This document shows, piece by piece, positions 5,092-6,002 of a stretch of 6,002 nucleotides of DNA (positions are counted from its first letter, which is position 1; each line of letters starts with the position of its first letter). The translations under genes were made by a program, and so were the position numbers. Source of the stretch: Candidatus Agrococcus pullicola (GTDB taxonomy: Bacteria; Actinomycetota; Actinomycetes; Actinomycetales; Microbacteriaceae). The stretch is from the NCBI GenBank assembly GCA_019115685.1, contig DXDC01000430.1, forward strand, positions 1 through 6,002. Reading direction: 5' to 3'. Below the pieces are notes generated by a model. The model saw only the letters and a list, made by a program, of their open reading frames with translations, was not told the origin of the DNA and searched no databases.

Positions 5092-6002
5092 TCATAGTCG
5101 CTTCGAGGTGTTCAGTGTGGGGTGAGTGGACTGCAGATACTTCCCGGTGATTGAATCGCTTGCGGTGAGGAGGCCCTGTGGGGGTCCGTGGTAGACGACG
5201 GTGCCTCCTCGTTCTCCTGCGCCGGGGCCAATGTCGATGATGTAGTCAGCGTGAGCGACGACCCGTTGGTTGTGTTCGATGACGGTGATGGTGGCTCCCT
5301 CGTCCACGAGCCGGTCGAAGAGTCGGAGGAGTCTGTCGGTGTCGGAGCCGTGGAGTCCGGCGGTCGGTTCGTCGAACACGAGCCGCAATCTCGAGGGTTC
5401 GGGAGTGTCGCTGAGGTGTTTGGCGAGCAGGAGTCGCTGGCGTTCGCCTCCGGATAGTGTGTTCGTCGTTTGTCCGATGCTGAGGTACCCCAGCCCGACG
5501 TCTTCCAGCCATCCCAGCGGTGTCGTGATGTCGCGGACAGACCTGAACAGGTCGAGGGACTGGGAGGCGTTCATTGCAAGGACGTCAGCAATCGAGTGTC
5601 CCTTGAACTGGGCGGAGAGCGCCTGAGGATTGAACCTGGTCCCGCCGCACGCCTCGCAGGGTGTGCTCACGTCATCGAGGAACGCGAGGTCGGTAGTGAT
5701 TAAGCCTTTGCCCTTGCAGACCGGACACGCACCTTTTGCGTTGGGGCTGAACCACGACGGTGCCATATGGTTGGCGCGAGCGAACTCACGGCGGATGGGG
5801 TCGGCGATTCCCAGTACGGTGGCGGAGGTTGACCGGTTCCCGCCACGGAGTGGTTCTTGCCCGATGACGACAAACTGCGGGTGTTGAGCTGGGAGGATTT
5901 GGGCGGCGAGGGTGCTCTTCCCGGAACCCGCGACCCCGGTCACCACGGTGAGGACTTCGAGCGGGATCTCAACGGTGACATCCTGAAGGTTGTGGGCTGT
6001 GG
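5092..6002 (-). CDS. UvrA-like ABC ATPase (UvrA paralogue), C-terminal 302 residues; 5' end outside window
   Basis: UvrA proteins are tandem ABC ATPases that scan DNA for damage; several paralogues are tied instead to drug or DNA-agent tolerance. The frame stays open to the window edge, and the extra codons beyond the GTG at 5946 read TAHNLQDVTVEIPLEVLTVV, the expected lead-in to the second nucleotide-binding domain. From the first visible residue: Walker A GVAGSGKST (22-30), a zinc module with CPVC and CEAC (92-95 and 115-118) separated by 19 residues as in UvrA, signature LSGGERQR (182-189), Walker B LRLVFDEPT followed by AGLH (about 205-217), and the switch histidine in VIEH (about 240-243). 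All motifs for ATP hydrolysis are intact. The signature has GGERQR rather than the GGEAQR usual in housekeeping UvrA, and the sequence is not a typical housekeeping match, so I read it as an accessory paralogue. The N-terminal part that would show UvrB-binding regions is not in the window. The gene ends with a basic tail, NTSKRL. Confidence 0.9.
   Translation of the reverse strand, partial: TAHNLQDVTVEIPLEVLTVVTGVAGSGKSTLAAQILPAQHPQFVVIGQEPLRGGNRSTSATVLGIADPIRREFARANHMAPSWFSPNAKGACPVCKGKGLITTDLAFLDDVSTPCEACGGTRFNPQALSAQFKGHSIADVLAMNASQSLDLFRSVRDITTPLGWLEDVGLGYLSIGQTTNTLSGGERQRLLLAKHLSDTPEPSRLRLVFDEPTAGLHGSDTDRLLRLFDRLVDEGATITVIEHNQRVVAHADYIIDIGPGAGERGGTVVYHGPPQGLLTASDSITGKYLQSTHPTLNTSKRL

Noticed and set aside
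4791..5150. 110-119-codon + strand frames across the spacer
   Set aside because: They run antisense into the UvrA-like gene's end and overlap the start of the 286-residue gene, with no homology I recognise.

Overview
The window looks like part of a mobile or accessory region of a high-GC Gram-positive bacterium (Actinobacteria). The reasons are GC-rich coding sequence, frequent GTG starts, an actinobacterial-style MobF (TraA-type) relaxase remnant, and actinobacterial-type small hypothetical genes. Genus, and whether this is a chromosome, plasmid or integrative conjugative element, cannot be decided from 6 kb.

Left part (1-2040): the C-terminal part of a DprA/Smf-type DNA-processing protein runs off the left edge on the + strand. 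It converges with a small two-helix membrane protein on the - strand. Behind that, also on the - strand, is the C-terminal 338 codons of a MobF-family relaxase/helicase. This remnant begins abruptly just before helicase motif V. The relaxase domain, the Walker motifs and the other upstream helicase motifs are missing, so it is a 5'-truncated pseudogene. These three genes look like the back end of a conjugation module.

Middle part (about 2041-4804): a complete 522-residue large serine recombinase starts 36 bp from the truncation point and reads away from it. It is followed by a strong hairpin, then two - strand genes (73 and about 286 residues) that converge on the recombinase and appear co-transcribed. 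The recombinase plus this pair looks like a small integrated element whose arrival cut the relaxase. The 286-residue gene has an exact hairpin covering its ribosome-binding site. A 9-bp exact inverted match (2037-2045 and 4850-4858) brackets this segment.

Right part (4805-6002): a non-coding or degenerate spacer of about 280 bp is followed by the C-terminal 302 residues of a UvrA-like ABC ATPase on the - strand, which runs off the right edge. The N-terminal half of the relaxase is not found to the right of the recombinase cassette. Either the inserted element is larger than this window with the UvrA paralogue as cargo, or the insertion was followed by deletion or rearrangement.

No rRNA, tRNA, CRISPR array or recognisable insertion sequence was seen. 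The most notable points are the recombinase/relaxase junction, the ribosome-binding-site hairpin, and the little-known gene pair accompanying the recombinase.
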